Below are positions 9,552 to 17,259 of a DNA stretch of 64,000 bases, piece by piece. Location: NCBI RefSeq assembly GCF_028807635.1, contig NZ_JARBAX010000002.1, forward strand, positions 930,001-994,000, read 5' to 3'. The stretch's first letter is position 1, and every line of letters starts with the position of its first letter. Source of the stretch: Streptomyces spiramyceticus. GTDB lineage: Bacteria > Actinomycetota > Actinomycetes > Streptomycetales > Streptomycetaceae. The notes below the pieces were generated by a model, which did not search any database, was not told the origin of the DNA, and was given only the letters and a program-made list of their open reading frames with translations. The translations under genes were made by a program, and so were the position numbers.

Positions 9552-9992
9552 TCAGCAAGGAAGCTCCGCCCAGACGACGCGACCGGGCCCGTCCTCGGCG
9601 TCGCGCGTTCCCCAGAAGCTGCTCATGGCGTCGACGAGCTGGAGCCCGCGCCCGTGCTCCTCCTCGGCGGCCTGGCGCAGTTGCGGTCCGGTCGGACGCA
9701 GCCCCTGATCCTTCACCGCGACACGCAACCGCCCGTCGCTGTCGCGCAGTTCGCACACGATGTGCTCGCTCGCGGTGTGCAGCAGGGCATTGGTGAACAG
9801 CTCGGAGACGACCAGTACCGCCGTGTCACAGGCGTCGTCGTCGACGCCCCACCGGGTCAGCTGATCTCTCGTCAGGCGCCGGGCGGCGGCGACACATTCG
9901 GCTCGTGCAGGCAAATCGAAGCCGTACCGCCGTATGTCCGTCCCCTGGCACCGGTCCATGAGCCGGGGGGCGAGCGTATTGCCTGGTGCCAC
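9552..9992 (-). CDS. RsbW-like ATP-binding protein (anti-sigma type)
   Basis: HATPase_c_2 protein of 146 aa, like the SpoIIAB/RsbW kinases that bind sigma or anti-anti-sigma factors. The Bergerat boxes are visible: ELFTNALLHT (N box), VKDQGL (G1) and HGRGLQLVD (G2). GTG start at 9992 behind GAGGAAG. It is divergent from the Xre/DUF397 pair, the arrangement known from whiJ and AbaA-like loci of Streptomyces, where such sets influence development and antibiotic production. The actual partner sigma factor is not identifiable here. Confidence 0.88.
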   Translation of the reverse strand: MAPGNTLAPRLMDRCQGTDIRRYGFDLPARAECVAAARRLTRDQLTRWGVDDDACDTAVLVVSELFTNALLHTASEHIVCELRDSDGRLRVAVKDQGLRPTGPQLRQAAEEEHGRGLQLVDAMSSFWGTRDAEDGPGRVVWAELPC

Positions 9993-10013
9993 GAGCGCTT
10001 CCTCACGGTGTGG

Positions 10014-10029
10014 GTGAACGGTAGTTCAC
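10014..10029. promoter_or_regulatory. Inverted repeat in the divergent WhiJ-like promoter region
   Basis: GTGAAC-GGTA-GTTCAC, a perfect 6-bp-arm palindrome 22 bp upstream of the ATPase start in the shared region between the ATPase and the Xre regulator. A plausible autoregulatory operator for the Xre protein; this is inference from position and symmetry only. Confidence 0.4.
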
Positions 10030-10150
10030 AGTACAACTCTCCCTCCGGTGGCCACACTTGGCAAGAGGCACTGTGAAAATGACAGAGTGTCGTTTCTTTG
10101 GTCGCGGCTGCGTGGCACACTGCTCGCAACAGCCCATGGGGAGGTCTGAA

Positions 10151-11011
10151 GTGAGTGAACCGAGGTCCGCCCCGACGGTGGGTCAGGTCGTGCTCGGCAA
10201 GCGCCTGCAGGACCTGCGCGAGCGGTCCGGGCTGAGCCGCGAGGAGGCCGCCAAGGTCCTGCGCGTCGCCCCGGCGACGATCCGCCGGATGGAGACCGCG
10301 GAGGTCGCGCTCAAAATCCCTTACGTACAGCTGCTCCTCAAGGCGTACGGGAACTCCGAGGAAGACACCGAAGCCTTCGTCGAGCTGGCCGAGGAGGCCA
10401 ACAAGCCCGGCTGGTGGCAGCGGTTCCACGGGATCCTTCCCGACTGGTTCAGCATGTACGTCAGCCTGGAGGGCTCGGCGTCGCTCATCAGGGCGTACGA
10501 ACCGCAATTCGTCCCGGGGCTGCTCCAGACCGAGAGCTACGCCCGCGCGATCATGCGCAGCGGGGCGGTCGGCCAGAGCAGACCCGGGGACATCGACCGG
10601 CACGTGGCTCTGCGCATGGAGCGCCAGAGCCTCCTCACAAGATCCGACGCCCCGAAGCTGTGGGTCGTGATGGACGAAACGGTCCTGCGTCGTCCCGTCG
10701 GCAGTCCGGACGTACTGGGGGAGCAGCTCGACCGGCTGATCGAGGCCGCCGAGATGCCCAACGTGACGCTGCAGATCGCGGAGTTCGCGACGGGACACCA
10801 CGCGGGCACCTATGGCCCCTTCGTCCTCTTCCGCTTCGCCGTACCGGAGCTCCCGGACATGGTCTACAGCGAGTACCTGACCGGCGCCGTCTATCTCGAC
10901 GCGCGGCCCGAGGTGGCGGCCCACCTGGAAGTCATGGACCGCATGGCGGCTCAGGCCGCAACTGCACAACGCACAAAGGAGATCCTGAAAGATCTCCGCA
11001 AGGAGCTGTGA
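10151..11011 (+). CDS. Xre/DUF5753 regulator (WhiJ-like)
   Basis: 286 aa from the GTG at 10151, preceded by GGGGAGG. An upstream in-frame ATG at 10058 would add 31 residues that do not look conserved. The N-terminus is an Xre helix-turn-helix (GKRLQDLRERSGLSREEAAKVLRVAPATIRRMETAEVAL) and the rest is a DUF5753 domain containing the characteristic YEPQFVPGLLQTESYARAI. This is the architecture of WhiJ and its many paralogues. The stop overlaps the ATG of the DUF397 gene by one base (TGATG), so they are co-translated. Family knowledge says DUF397 partners modulate the DNA-binding protein, a toxin-antitoxin-like pairing. Confidence 0.92.
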   Translation: MSEPRSAPTVGQVVLGKRLQDLRERSGLSREEAAKVLRVAPATIRRMETAEVALKIPYVQLLLKAYGNSEEDTEAFVELAEEANKPGWWQRFHGILPDWFSMYVSLEGSASLIRAYEPQFVPGLLQTESYARAIMRSGAVGQSRPGDIDRHVALRMERQSLLTRSDAPKLWVVMDETVLRRPVGSPDVLGEQLDRLIEAAEMPNVTLQIAEFATGHHAGTYGPFVLFRFAVPELPDMVYSEYLTGAVYLDARPEVAAHLEVMDRMAAQAATAQRTKEILKDLRKEL

Positions 11012-11247
11012 TGGACTGGATATACAACGGAATGCCCGCGACCGACCTCCCCGCCGAAGGCTGGTACAAGCCGTGGAGCGGCGGCAACGGCGGCAACTGC
11101 ATCGAGGCGATGAAGCTGGCCGACGGCAGAGTCGCGGTCCGCCAGTCCGCCGACCCCGAAGGTCCCGCGCTGATCTACACCCCCGGCGAGATCGCCGCGT
11201 TCATCCGGGGAGCGAAGGCCGGCCAGGCCGACTTCCTGCTCACCTGA
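11011..11247 (+). CDS. DUF397 small partner protein
   Basis: 78 aa, with the DUF397 hallmarks: a Trp-Ser-Gly-Gly-Asn-Gly-Gly-Asn-Cys-Ile-Glu core (WSGGNGGNCIEAM), VAVRQSADPEGPALIYTPGEIAAFI and a short C-terminus. Translationally coupled to the preceding Xre/DUF5753 gene. Members of this family are the small partners of WhiJ-type regulators; here the cognate pair is intact. Confidence 0.93.
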   Translation: MDWIYNGMPATDLPAEGWYKPWSGGNGGNCIEAMKLADGRVAVRQSADPEGPALIYTPGEIAAFIRGAKAGQADFLLT

Positions 11248-11260
11248 CGCACCTGATTTG

Positions 11261-11287
11261 CCTGCCTCACCTGCCTGACCTGCCTCA
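11261..11287. repeat. Three 9-bp tandem repeats
   Basis: CCTGCCTCA, CCTGCCTGA, CCTGCCTCA head to tail, followed by another CCTG, in the 81-bp gap after the DUF397 gene. Looks like slippage-generated sequence just upstream of the methyltransferase ribosome-binding region. Confidence 0.6.
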
Positions 11288-11328
11288 CCTGTCCACGTTG
11301 TTCACTGCCACCCCCCATGGAGCTCCGT

Positions 11329-12138
11329 ATGACCGGGCAAGACCGCACCCCCGTCGAGATCGACACCAGCAAGCCGCACCCGGCGCGCATGTACGACTGG
11401 TTCTTGGGAGGCAAGGACAACTACCCGGTCGACGAGGAGATGGCCCGCCAGCTCCTCACCATCGACTCCCGGGGGCGGGACATGGCGCGCGTCAACCGCG
11501 CGTTCATGCATCGCGCCACGCGCTGGCTCGCCGAGAACGGCGTACGTCAGTTCCTCGACATCGGCACGGGCATACCGACCGAGCCCAACCTCCACCAGAT
11601 CGCCCAGCAGACCGCGCCCGACGCGCGCATTGTCTACTGCGACAACGACCCGATCGTGCTGGCCCACGCCGAGGCGCTGCTGCGCTCGACGCCGCAGGGC
11701 GCCACGGAGTACATCCAGGCCGACGCGCGTGAGCCCGACGCCATCCTCGAACAGGCGGGCAAGGTACTCGACTTCGGCCGACCGGTCGCACTGTCCCTTG
11801 TCGCGCTGCTGCACTTCGTGGGCGACGAGGACGGCGCTCACGCACTGGTGAGCCGCCTCATGGACCGGCTGCCGTCGGGCAGCTACCTGGTGCTGTCGCA
11901 CGTCACCGGGGACTTCGACCCCGAGGGCGCGGCGAAGGCGTCCGCGCTGTACAAGGCGCGGGGCCTGACGCTGCGACCGCGCTCACGCGAGGAGTTCGCC
12001 GAGTTCTTCAAGGGCTTCGAGCTCGTCGACCCCGGTGTCTCGCTGACGGCGGAGTGGCACCCGGAGCTGGGCGAAGCGGTACCGGTGGCGGGCGACGACC
12101 CGATCCCGGCGTACACGGGAGTTGCTCGCAAGGTTTGA
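11329..12138 (+). CDS. SAM-dependent methyltransferase, DUF574 family
   Basis: 269 aa. Matches the actinomycete Methyltransf_19/DUF574 family: N-terminal IDTSKPHPARMYDWFLGGKDNYPVD, motif I FLDIGTGIPTEPN near residue 77, VYCDNDPIVLAHAEALL, and ALSLVALLHFV. I prefer ATG 11329, with GGAG at the right distance, over ATG 11317, which overlaps that site. These proteins are very abundant in Streptomyces and often lie beside Xre/DUF397 sets, as here; their substrates are mostly unknown. Confidence 0.87.
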   Translation: MTGQDRTPVEIDTSKPHPARMYDWFLGGKDNYPVDEEMARQLLTIDSRGRDMARVNRAFMHRATRWLAENGVRQFLDIGTGIPTEPNLHQIAQQTAPDARIVYCDNDPIVLAHAEALLRSTPQGATEYIQADAREPDAILEQAGKVLDFGRPVALSLVALLHFVGDEDGAHALVSRLMDRLPSGSYLVLSHVTGDFDPEGAAKASALYKARGLTLRPRSREEFAEFFKGFELVDPGVSLTAEWHPELGEAVPVAGDDPIPAYTGVARKV

Positions 12139-12164
12139 CGCGGGGTGGCGGGGCCGGGGGTGCG

Positions 12165-12192
12165 GTGCGGGTCGCCTGCGGCACAGTTCCCC
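12165..12192 (+). repeat. Copy of the 28-bp GC-rich intergenic repeat
   Basis: GTGCGGGTCGCCTGCGGCAC then AGTTCCCC, 26 bp after the methyltransferase stop. It differs at only a few bases from the copies at 57956-57983 and, in reverse orientation, 2701-2731. Confidence 0.65.
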
Positions 12193-12212
12193 TACCCGCC
12201 CCTTTCCCGAAG

Positions 12213-12229
12213 CTGGGGCTCCGCCCCAG
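12213..12229. terminator. GC-rich hairpin after the methyltransferase
   Basis: CTGGGGC-TCC-GCCCCAG, a perfect 7-bp stem with a 3-nt loop, part of the GGGGCTCCGCCCC palindrome common between Streptomyces genes. It is about 75 bp after the methyltransferase stop and can serve transcripts from either direction. Confidence 0.6.
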
Positions 12230-12295
12230 ACCCCGCTCCTCAAACGCCGGAGGGGCTGGTATTTCAGCTCCGCCTCGCTTCCCACCGCACCCGCG

Positions 12296-12534
12296 CTACG
12301 CGTACGCCACCGGATCCGCCAGCACGTCCCGTACCACCAGCGCCGCCGCCCCCCGCGCCGCGTCCCCCGTCAGGGACCGTGAGCGCCTGTGCGAAGAGGC
12401 CCTCCGCCGCGACGCGGGTCCGGCCAAGGTTGGGCGCCTGCCGGACCGTGCCGCCGGACACCAGGCCCGGCAGCGCCAGCTGCACGCCCACGGGCCGCAA
12501 CTCGTGCTCCTCGGCGGAGAGCAGGGCCCGCGAG
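12296..12534 (-). pseudogene. Remnant of a ROK-family regulator/kinase
   Basis: Reading the minus strand gives a segment LRPVGVQLALPGLVSGGTVRQAPNLG, the motif of ROK proteins (PGLV, then APNL). A frame change follows, and then a C-terminal piece, SLTGDAARGAAALVVRDVLADPVAYA, ending at a TAG at 12296-12298. The N-terminal HTH or ATP site, most of the catalytic core and the zinc motif are missing, and the two pieces are in different frames around the codons for ...LFAQALT. So it is a deletion remnant of a normally roughly 400-residue gene. Its upstream edge abuts the short inverted-repeat element at 12535-12637, which may mark the deletion junction. Confidence 0.6.
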
Positions 12535-12637
12535 GCGATTCCGGCGGATCATGCCTGGGCCGCGGGGCCTGGCACGCACATCTGCGGCGAGAACGCGCCG
12601 CACCCTGAAGCTGGCCTGTTCCGCCGGACACGCCCTA
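12535..12637. repeat. Short copy of the MITE-like element
   Basis: About 103 bp, collinear with both ends of the 228-bp element at 50822-51049 but lacking the central 120 bp or so. Its right inverted repeat is intact and ends ...GGACACGCCCTA; the left end is degraded (GATTCCGGCGGATC). Read on the minus strand, the terminal TAG is the stop codon of the M64 peptidase gene. Confidence 0.75.
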
Positions 12638-14539
12638 ATCCCCGCTCCCCGACCGCACCAGCGTCACCAGGAACCTCTTCCCCGCGCTCGCATTGCCCGC
12701 CGAGTCGATCGTCCGGTACTCGACCGTGTGCGTGCCGTACTCCGGTGTCGCGTCGTCCCACGGCACCACGCGCGGCGTGCCGAGCTTGCCGTAGACGAGG
12801 TCGTCGATGACGGTGCCGCTCGGGGTGAAGCGGAACGGGGCGTCGGCGTCGGTCGGCCAGCCGAAGTAGGTGTACCAGCCGTCGCCGTCGACCCTGAACT
12901 GCGAGACGACGTACCCCTTCTGGTCGTCGCGAGCGGTGAGCTTCATCGTGAACGGACCGTCGTAGACGTACTCCACCGGCTCGCCGGGCCGCCGCACCGT
13001 GCTCAGCGGGTCCGACAGTTCGTACGCCGCCTTTGCGGGCGTGGCGTCGACCGTCCAGGTCAGCGTGCGGTCCGTACCGGCGATGCGGGCGCTCAGGGTG
13101 TGGCGGCTGCCCGCGCTCACCCGCAGCGCGCCGAGGTCGAGGTCGCGGTCGTTGCCGGGGTTCAGCACCGGCCGCCCGTCCAGTGTCCAGTGCACCTTCG
13201 GGGCCGGGCCCGTGGAGTGCGAAGTGTCGGCGTACACCACGGACTCGGCGCCTACGGGAGCACCGGTGTCGGTGTGGGTGGTGAACTCCGGGGCGGGGAA
13301 GGACGGTTCAGTCGTCAGGGACGGGTCCACGGTCCACGTGACGGTGCGGGTCAGTGCCTGTGACTCGCGGATCTTCGGATCACGTACGAAGGGAGTCGGG
13401 TCGGTGACCGTCGCGGTGAGCGTATGACGACGCCCACTGTCGAGGTCGAGCCGCCGCAGGTCGAGGCTGCGCGCGCCCGAATTGCCCTCGACGCGGCGGC
13501 CGTCCAGCCGCCAGACGGTGTCGAGTTCACCGCCGACCGGGTGAAGCGTGTCGACCCACACGCTCCGGTCGTCGCCGATGGCCGTGGCGTTCGGCGCGTG
13601 CCCCTGCACGAGGTTCACCTTGGCCGAGATGGCCTGGGTCATGATCTCGCGCTCGACCTGGTCGAAGGCGTATCCGAGGGTCTTCATCATTGAGTGCTTG
13701 CTCGGCCGCCAGACCCCCTTCGTCTGGTACATGCCGCCCTCGTGCCGTCCGATGCGCCCGCCGGAATCGCTCCGCTCGCCCAGCCAGCGCCACCACTTCC
13801 GCTGCTTGTCGCGCATCTCCGCCTCGGTGAGGAGCGTGTGATGGGCGGAGGCCGGTTCGCCGCCCTGGTAGGTGCCGCCGGGGACGCCGCGTGCGTAGTA
13901 GTCGTACTCGTCCTGGAGCTTGCCCAGGGAATGGCCGATCTCGTGCGGTGTGATGAGCGAGGAGAGTGCGTTGCCGCCCGACGCGGTGGCGAAGGTGCCG
14001 CCCGCGCCGCCGTACGTATCGCTGTTGGCGAGGCCGACGATCTGCCGGTTGGTGCTCTGCGAACCGGGGATCAGGTCGGCCAGCGCGGCGGCTGCCGCCG
14101 AGTCGATGGAGAGCAGCCGCTGAACCCCGGCCGGGTTGCAGCCGCCCCAGAAGCCCATGTTCAGGGGGGTGTCGCGGCGGGGCGCGTCAAGACCGGGATC
14201 GCAGTCGACACCGGACTCGGCGGAGGGCAGCTCCACTGCCCAGACGTTGATGTACGAGCGGTAGGAGGCGAACGGCTCCATGCTCCACAGCACATTGAGG
14301 TGCTTGTCGACGTCGGCGCGGAAGCCCGGCATCTCGTCGGCGGTGTAGCCGTCACCGAGGAGGACGAGATTGAAGCGCTTGTCGGCAGGCCCCGTCTGCT
14401 GCAACGGCACCACCCTCGCGTCCGCCGTCACCGGACGCGGCGCCGCCGCCGCAGACAGGGACGGTGTGGTGCCCACGGCGCAGGCGGCGATCAGGGCGCC
14501 CGCCACGGCGAGAAGCGCGGGTCTGTTGCGAAGTCTCAT
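12635..14539 (-). CDS. Secreted M64-family metallopeptidase
   Basis: 634 aa from ATG 14539 (GGAGGG 8 bp upstream). A Sec signal (RPALLAVAGALIAACAVG...) is followed by FNLVLLGDGYTADEMPGF, typical of the peptidase M64 (IgA-peptidase-type) family, and by the zinc site HEIGHSLGKLQDEYDY. The C-terminal 300 residues look like beta-sandwich repeats, each with LDGRxV-LDL-HTLSA patterns. Such enzymes are exported zinc endopeptidases; the substrate in soil bacteria is unknown. The stop codon TAG coincides with the end of an inverted-repeat element, so the original C-terminus may have been altered. Confidence 0.88.
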   Translation of the reverse strand: MRLRNRPALLAVAGALIAACAVGTTPSLSAAAAPRPVTADARVVPLQQTGPADKRFNLVLLGDGYTADEMPGFRADVDKHLNVLWSMEPFASYRSYINVWAVELPSAESGVDCDPGLDAPRRDTPLNMGFWGGCNPAGVQRLLSIDSAAAAALADLIPGSQSTNRQIVGLANSDTYGGAGGTFATASGGNALSSLITPHEIGHSLGKLQDEYDYYARGVPGGTYQGGEPASAHHTLLTEAEMRDKQRKWWRWLGERSDSGGRIGRHEGGMYQTKGVWRPSKHSMMKTLGYAFDQVEREIMTQAISAKVNLVQGHAPNATAIGDDRSVWVDTLHPVGGELDTVWRLDGRRVEGNSGARSLDLRRLDLDSGRRHTLTATVTDPTPFVRDPKIRESQALTRTVTWTVDPSLTTEPSFPAPEFTTHTDTGAPVGAESVVYADTSHSTGPAPKVHWTLDGRPVLNPGNDRDLDLGALRVSAGSRHTLSARIAGTDRTLTWTVDATPAKAAYELSDPLSTVRRPGEPVEYVYDGPFTMKLTARDDQKGYVVSQFRVDGDGWYTYFGWPTDADAPFRFTPSGTVIDDLVYGKLGTPRVVPWDDATPEYGTHTVEYRTIDSAGNASAGKRFLVTLVRSGSGD

Positions 14540-14605
14540 GGTCGTGCACCCTCCGTCTGCCGTCACGTCCGGTGATCACGCGGTGGCGGGAGCGTACGGG
14601 TGCCC

Positions 14606-15820
14606 TCAACCTGCCGTAAAGAGGCGGGGGTTGATCGTCAGCTCGATCGGGACGGTCGTGGCCGGTTCCGGCAGGCGCAGGCCGCGACCGCCCGGAGTCA
14701 CCGAGCCGAGGACGCTCGGGTGGCGGGCGCCGGAGCACGAAGGCTCCGTGCCCGGCAGGCCGTGCGCGGTCAGCCAGCCCAGGACCGCGAAGGCGTACGC
14801 CTCCTTGGCGGCCGACGGCAGCCCGAGCTCGTCCGACGTCAGCAGCCGTACGCCGCCGAGCTCCTCGCGCAGCTGCGCCATCAGGACCGGGTTGCGGGTG
14901 CCGCCGCCCGAGGCGATCACTTCGGTCGTCCCGAACGGCCGCACCGCTTCGGCGACAGTCCTGGCCGTGAGCCGGGTGAGGGTAGCCACGACGTCCTCGG
15001 CCGGCAGCGGCCCGAAGCCGGCCAGCGCGGCGCGCAGGTACGGCAGGTTGAACAGTTCCTTGCCCGTCGTCTTCGGTGCGGGCTTCGCGTAGTACGGCTC
15101 GTCCAGAAGCCGTCGCAGCAGCGGCTGGTGGACGGTGCCGCGCGCGGCGAGGGCGCCGTCCGTGTCGATGGAGGCGCCGGAGTACGCTGCCGTCCCGCCG
15201 CCCGCGTAGCTCTGGACCGCCGCGTCGATCAGCGCATTGGCGGGCCCGGTGTCGAAGGCGAGCGGACCACCGCCACCAGAACCTCCGTCCACCACCGTGA
15301 TATTGGCGATGCCGCCCAGATTCAATGCCACCGGGACGCCCGTCCGCCCCCGCAGCCACATGACGTCGACCATGCTCACCAGAGGTGCGCCCTGGCCCCC
15401 GGCGGCGACATCGCGGGGCCGGAATCCGGACACGACGGGGCGGCCCGTCGCCTCGGCGATCCAGGCGGGCTCGCCGATCTGGAGCGTGCCGTGCACGCGG
15501 CCGTCCTCGGCCCAGTGGTAGACGGTCTGACCGTGCGACGCGATCAAGTCCGCCCGGCCCTCGCACAGTTCCCGATCGGCCAGGACCGCGGCCTCCGCGA
15601 AGGCCTGTCCGATACGCGTGTCGAGTCTGCACACCGCCGCCATGGTGGTCGCCGCGGGCGGCATCGCCGCGCGCAGCTCCGCCCGCAGATCGTCGGCGTA
15701 CACCGTGCTGACCATCCCCAGCGGGGTCAGTACCAGGGTGTCCCCTTCGAGCGTCAGGTCGGCGACGGCCGCGTCGATCGCGTCGTACGACGTGCCCGAC
15801 ATCAGCCCGATCACCCTCAT
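14606..15820 (-). CDS. anmK: Anhydro-N-acetylmuramic acid kinase
   Basis: 404 aa. AnmK converts 1,6-anhydroMurNAc to MurNAc-6-phosphate in peptidoglycan recycling. Diagnostic features: the N-terminal GLMSGTSYDAIDAA, SHGQTVYHW, TLQIGEPAWIAEATG, NLGGIANIT, FDTGPANALIDA and IASGGGTRNPVLM. Length and motif order fit the family. The start lies 24 bp after the stop of the upstream MHS transporter on the same strand, so the two are probably co-transcribed, which suggests import or salvage of a muropeptide sugar. Confidence 0.95.
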   Translation of the reverse strand: MRVIGLMSGTSYDAIDAAVADLTLEGDTLVLTPLGMVSTVYADDLRAELRAAMPPAATTMAAVCRLDTRIGQAFAEAAVLADRELCEGRADLIASHGQTVYHWAEDGRVHGTLQIGEPAWIAEATGRPVVSGFRPRDVAAGGQGAPLVSMVDVMWLRGRTGVPVALNLGGIANITVVDGGSGGGGPLAFDTGPANALIDAAVQSYAGGGTAAYSGASIDTDGALAARGTVHQPLLRRLLDEPYYAKPAPKTTGKELFNLPYLRAALAGFGPLPAEDVVATLTRLTARTVAEAVRPFGTTEVIASGGGTRNPVLMAQLREELGGVRLLTSDELGLPSAAKEAYAFAVLGWLTAHGLPGTEPSCSGARHPSVLGSVTPGGRGLRLPEPATTVPIELTINPRLFTAG

Positions 15821-15844
15821 AGCAGCGCCCTCATCCCAGCCCCT

Positions 15845-17146
15845 TCATCGCAGCGCCCTCTTGTGGTCGTCGCCGCGCAGCGTGAGCAGGGCGATCACGC
15901 TGACCGCGCAGGTCGCCGCCGCGTAGTACGCCGGGATGTCGACGTTGCCCGTCCGCTTGATCACTTCGGTGATGATGAGCCCCGCGCAGCCCGAGAAGAC
16001 GGCGTTGGAGAGCGAGTACGAAAGGCCCAGTCCCGTATAGCGGACGGTCGTCGGGAACATCTCGGCCAGCATCGCGGGACCCGGCCCCGCCATCAGCCCG
16101 ACAGCCGCCCCCGCACCGAACAGCGCCGCCCCCTTGGCGTACGTCGACACGTCCGGGTCCTGCACCAGGTTCAGCAGCGGCAGCGCGAGCGCGACGACCA
16201 GGACCGCACCGGCCAGCATCACCTTCCGCCGCCCGATGCGGTCACTGACGATGCCTGCGGGCAGGATCGAGGCCGCGAAGCCCAGGTTGGCCAGGACGGT
16301 GGCGACGAGTGCCTCCTGGAATGTGGCGTTCAGGGTGCTCTGGAGGTACGAGGGGAGGACGACCAGGAAGGTGTACCCGGACGCGGACCAGCCCATGACG
16401 CGCCCGGCGCCCAGCGCGACGGCCCTGACCGTCTCGCCGACGGGTGGCCGCACCGGCTCGTGCTTCTCGCGCGTCTCACGCGTGAAGGCGGGTGTCTCGT
16501 CCAGGCGCAGCCGAAGCCAGAGCGCGACCAGTCCGAGCGGCAGGGTCAGCAGGAACGGCAGCCGCCATCCCCACCCGTTCAGCTGAGACTCGGTCAGTAC
16601 GGTCGCGAGCAGCGCCGCCGCCCCCGCGCCCCCGAGCAGCCCGAGCGCCACCGTGAACGACTGCCAGGCCCCGTACCGGCCGCGCCGTCCCGGCGGGGCG
16701 AACTCCGTCATGATCGACACCGCGCCGCCGAACTCCCCGCCCGCCGAGAGGCCCTGCAGAACCCGCAGCAACGTGAGCAGCCAGGGCGCGGCCGCACCGA
16801 TCGTGGCGTACGTGGGCAGGACACCGATCAGCGCCGTCGCGCCGGTCATCAGGCAGACCACCAGGATCAGGGTGGGCCGCCGCCCGATACGGTCACCCAG
16901 TCGGCCGAAGACCGCGGCCCCGATGGGGCGGAAGAAGAACGCCAGGGCGAAGGACGCGTACGTCTTGACGAGTCCCTCGACGTCGCTGCCGCCCTCGGGG
17001 GTGAAGAAGTGCGACGCGATGATGGTGGCGAAGTAGCCGTAGACGCCGAATTCGTACCACTCGATGAAGTTGCCTACGGATCCCGCCACCAGCGCTCGAC
17101 GCGATCGTGACGGCTGGGTCTGCACAGGGGCGGGTGCGGCGGCCAT
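15845..17146 (-). CDS. MFS transporter, metabolite:H+ symporter (MHS) family
   Basis: 433 aa, 12 predicted membrane helices. The N-terminus GSVGNFIEWYEFGVYGYFATIIASHFF and the GRLGDRIGRRPTL loop 2-3 signature are those of the MHS branch (KgtP, ProP, ShiA type) of proton symporters for organic acids and related metabolites. Placed directly upstream of anmK in one unit, it is a candidate importer for a carboxylated sugar such as an anhydromuramic derivative, but MHS substrates cannot be predicted from sequence. The ATG is 4 bp from a GAAAGTTTC palindrome. Confidence 0.85.
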   Translation of the reverse strand: MAAAPAPVQTQPSRSRRALVAGSVGNFIEWYEFGVYGYFATIIASHFFTPEGGSDVEGLVKTYASFALAFFFRPIGAAVFGRLGDRIGRRPTLILVVCLMTGATALIGVLPTYATIGAAAPWLLTLLRVLQGLSAGGEFGGAVSIMTEFAPPGRRGRYGAWQSFTVALGLLGGAGAAALLATVLTESQLNGWGWRLPFLLTLPLGLVALWLRLRLDETPAFTRETREKHEPVRPPVGETVRAVALGAGRVMGWSASGYTFLVVLPSYLQSTLNATFQEALVATVLANLGFAASILPAGIVSDRIGRRKVMLAGAVLVVALALPLLNLVQDPDVSTYAKGAALFGAGAAVGLMAGPGPAMLAEMFPTTVRYTGLGLSYSLSNAVFSGCAGLIITEVIKRTGNVDIPAYYAAATCAVSVIALLTLRGDDHKRALR

Positions 17147-17150
17147 GGCG

Positions 17151-17183
17151 GAAAGTTTCAGTTTCCCTGCCGGTGATTGTCAA
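17151..17183 (-). promoter_or_regulatory. Candidate promoter/operator of the MHS-anmK unit
   Basis: Reading leftward there is TTGACA (17183-17178), then 17 bp later TGAAAC, and the palindrome GAAAGTTTC at 17151-17159 just before the start codon. A further AACTTTC half-site lies at about 17185. TGAAA-type palindromes are typical of RpiR/MurR sugar-phosphate regulators, so control by such a protein is possible. The -10 match is weak and the RNA would have almost no leader. Confidence 0.4.
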
Positions 17184-17259
17184 TAACTTTCACCGGGTCG
17201 GTCGTACGGGCCGACGGCAGCGGTCGCCGTCGGCCCGTCGGCCCGTCAGATGCCGGGTG

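Noticed and set aside
12054..12810. Several plus-strand frames between the methyltransferase and M64 peptidase genes
   Set aside because: Pro/Arg-rich translations of repeats and of the antisense of the ROK remnant; no start signals or motifs.
14600..17110. An 836-codon plus-strand frame
   Set aside because: Complement of anmK and the MHS transporter, both of which have full family motifs; the frame itself is Arg/Gln-rich with no domain.
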